DNA of 64,000 bases from the NCBI RefSeq assembly GCF_007828955.1, contig NZ_VIVR01000001.1, positions 1,426,001-1,490,000 of the forward strand, written 5' to 3'. This document shows, in pieces, positions 62,375 through 64,000 of the stretch; position 1 is the first letter of the stretch, and every line of letters starts with the position of its first letter. The notes beneath the pieces are model-generated. The model was not told the origin of the DNA, did no database searches, and saw only the letters and a list, made by a program, of their open reading frames with translations. This stretch comes from Kitasatospora atroaurantiaca. GTDB taxonomy: Bacteria > Actinomycetota > Actinomycetes > Streptomycetales > Streptomycetaceae. The position numbers and the translations under genes were made by a program.

Positions 62375-64000
62375 TCAGAGTGGGCGGAGGACAGCGGCGT
62401 CGCGCGGCGGGAGAACCAGGTCGCCCGACACGGCACGGTCGGTGAGCAGCTCATGGTGGGCGGCAGGCAGCGGCACGACGGCGGGCTGGGAGCCGTGGTT
62501 GAGCACGAAGAGCAACGGGCCCCGGCGGACGGCCTCCACCTGCTCGGGGAGGCCGGGCAGGGCGGGTTGCACGCCCGCCGCACGGGCGGCGGAGGCCAGC
62601 AGGCGCTGCAGATACTCCGGTGAGGGGAGGGTGGAGAGGTAGTACGCCGTGCCGTTGCGGGTGACCACCGGGGTGCCGTCGGCCAGGGTGGCCAGGGTCT
62701 CGGTGCCCTCGGCGAGGGCGAGTTCCTCGCTCCACAGCGTCCCGGTGGAGGCGTCCCCCAGCGGGACTGGCTCGTCGAGAGGCCGCCACTCCAGCGGATG
62801 GACTCCGAGCACCTCGCACAGCCGCTCGTCCACACCGCCGGGCCGGATGGTGTCGGTCTCGTCGGCGACGCCGGTGAAGAAGCCGCTGACCAGTGTGCCG
62901 CCGGCCCGTACGAAGCCGGTGAGGTTCTGCACCGCACGGTCGGAGGCCAGGTAGAGGTTGGGCACCACGACCATCCGGTACCGGCTGAGGTCGGCCTCCG
63001 GGTGGACGTAGTCGGCGGTCAGGTGGGCGTCCCAGAGCGCGCCGTGCCAGCCCAGCGCGATCGGCTCGAGGTCGACCCGGTCGGAGAGGCGCCCGCGCTG
63101 CTCCAGTGCCCACCAGCTGGGCCAGTCGAAGACGACCGCGACCTCGGCCTCGACCTTCGCCCCGACCACCTCGGCGATCAGGCCGAGTTCGCGGCCGAGT
63201 GCTCGTACGGCCCGGTGGTGCGGGGTGTCGGCACCGGCGTGCGGGAGCAGCGCGGAGTGGAACTTCTCGGCGCCCGCACGGGATGCCCGCCACTGGAAGA
63301 AGCAGAGCGCGTCGGCGCCCCGGGCCACCGCCTGCAGGGCCTCCAGCCGAAGCCGGTCGGCCGGCTTGGCGCGGTTGACGCCACGCCAGTTGACCGAGCC
63401 TGCCGCCATCTCCATCTGCATCCACGGCCCGCCCGCCTGGGAGCGGGTCATGTCCTGCCCGAGCGAGGACCGGACCATGGCGCGCGGGTCGCCCGGGTCC
63501 GGGTAGCTGTCGAGTGAGACGACGTCCTCCTCCTTCGCGAAGGACCAGCAGTCGACGTGCTTGTAGAGGGTCATGAAGTTGGTGGTGACCGGCAGGTGCG
63601 GGGTGTGGCGGCGGAGCAGGTCACGCTCGGCGGTGAAGCACTCCAGCAGGACGTCGGAGCTGAACCGCTGAAAGTCCAGTACCTGGGCCGGGTTGGGGAT
63701 GTACGGCGCGCTGCGCGGCGGGATCACGGTGGACCAGTCGGCGTGCCGCTGGCTCCAGAACGCCGTTCCCCAGGCGGCGTTGAGCGCGTCCAGGCTCTCG
63801 TAGCGCTTGTGCAGCCAGGCCCGGAAGCGCTCGGCGCTCTCCTCGCAGTGGCAGACCGGGCCGTACTCGTTGGAGATGTGCCACATCCGCACGGCCTGGT
63901 GGTGGCCGAACTCGGCGGCCAGGTCCTCGACCAGGGCGAGGGCGTGCACCCGGTAGTCGGCGGAGGACGGGCACCACTGGTTGCGCGAGCCCCACCACAG
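62375..64000 (-). CDS. Beta-galactosidase, GH42, 5' end beyond window
   Basis: At least 542 residues; the frame is still open at 64000 and reads LWWGSRNQWCPSSADYR inwards. The acid/base Glu is in MWHISNEYGPVCHCE and the nucleophile Glu in WMQMEMAAGSVNW. The trimerisation domain (VVVPNLYLASDRAV) and the C-terminal beta domain follow. Internal GTGs could mimic a start but the typical GH42 N-terminal domain lies upstream. It forms an operon with the GH95 gene, suggesting joint use of a fucose/galactose glycan. Confidence 0.9.
   Translation of the reverse strand: MWWGSRNQWCPSSADYRVHALALVEDLAAEFGHHQAVRMWHISNEYGPVCHCEESAERFRAWLHKRYESLDALNAAWGTAFWSQRHADWSTVIPPRSAPYIPNPAQVLDFQRFSSDVLLECFTAERDLLRRHTPHLPVTTNFMTLYKHVDCWSFAKEEDVVSLDSYPDPGDPRAMVRSSLGQDMTRSQAGGPWMQMEMAAGSVNWRGVNRAKPADRLRLEALQAVARGADALCFFQWRASRAGAEKFHSALLPHAGADTPHHRAVRALGRELGLIAEVVGAKVEAEVAVVFDWPSWWALEQRGRLSDRVDLEPIALGWHGALWDAHLTADYVHPEADLSRYRMVVVPNLYLASDRAVQNLTGFVRAGGTLVSGFFTGVADETDTIRPGGVDERLCEVLGVHPLEWRPLDEPVPLGDASTGTLWSEELALAEGTETLATLADGTPVVTRNGTAYYLSTLPSPEYLQRLLASAARAAGVQPALPGLPEQVEAVRRGPLLFVLNHGSQPAVVPLPAAHHELLTDRAVSGDLVLPPRDAAVLRPL

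Overview
This is a 64 kb piece of very GC-rich actinobacterial chromosome. Frequent GTG starts, TAnnnT -10 boxes set directly at start codons, Tat-type secreted enzymes, an F420-dependent oxidoreductase, DUF1876, DUF2267 and SCO6745-family proteins, and a DasR-type operator all point to Streptomyces or a close relative such as Kitasatospora. I see no phage, IS element, CRISPR array or classical biosynthetic gene cluster. It reads as ordinary chromosome rich in paralogues and regulatory sites.

Layout. 1-6 kb: the 3' end of an acyl-CoA synthetase gene, a GAF/LuxR regulator, a DinB-like protein, a small secreted protein, an NCS1 permease with a cysteine-rich tail, an Asp/Glu racemase and a YihY/BrkB membrane protein. 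6-12 kb: the SOS mutasome imuA'-imuB-dnaE2 (minus strand), with a near-perfect LexA box just before imuA'. 12-15.7 kb: an acyl-CoA synthetase, a tiny leader peptide before a 2-oxoglutarate/Fe(II) oxygenase, and a MerR regulator with a nested palindromic operator. 15.7-21.5 kb: a four-gene beta-oxidation operon on the minus strand (class III CoA transferase/racemase, acyl-CoA dehydrogenase, thiolase, FadB) whose promoter shares a half-site with the merR operator. 21.6-25 kb: DUF1876, a gene-poor stretch, a two-component system and a Pr6Pr membrane protein. 25-28.5 kb: two divergent ABC-F ATPases; the minus-strand one has a long structured leader with a 13-codon upstream ORF.

28.5-35 kb: nitroreductase, GNAT, aldo/keto reductase, beta-hydroxyacid dehydrogenase, a secreted GH18 chitinase under a DasR-like site, an SCO6745-family protein and a LysE exporter. 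35-41 kb: DUF2267, a dnaK-grpE operon with a HAIR-like operator but no dnaJ or hspR, an aberrant tRNA(CGC), a divergent SDR protein and a frameshifted gene. 41-50 kb: an NAD-dependent DNA ligase, an ATP-grasp protein, GNAT, NUDIX, Tex, a GT87 membrane glycosyltransferase and an F420 oxidoreductase. 50-57 kb: a MarR-cupin pair around a long palindrome, an SGNH hydrolase, a T-box-controlled seryl-tRNA synthetase, an AadA-like nucleotidyltransferase, DUF3291, an HxlR regulator divergent from an aminotransferase, and a tandem GNAT protein. 57-64 kb: YnfA, a peroxiredoxin, a Tat-exported metallophosphoesterase, and a GH95-GH42 glycoside hydrolase pair running off the end.

The most striking signals are in regulatory RNA and operator DNA rather than in new protein families: the serine T-box before serS, the ABC-F attenuator-like leader, the SRRHVDL leader peptide, the odd tRNA, and several clean operators (LexA, DasR, HAIR, MarR, HxlR, MerR). 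Functions are assigned from recognised motifs only; no searches were run.
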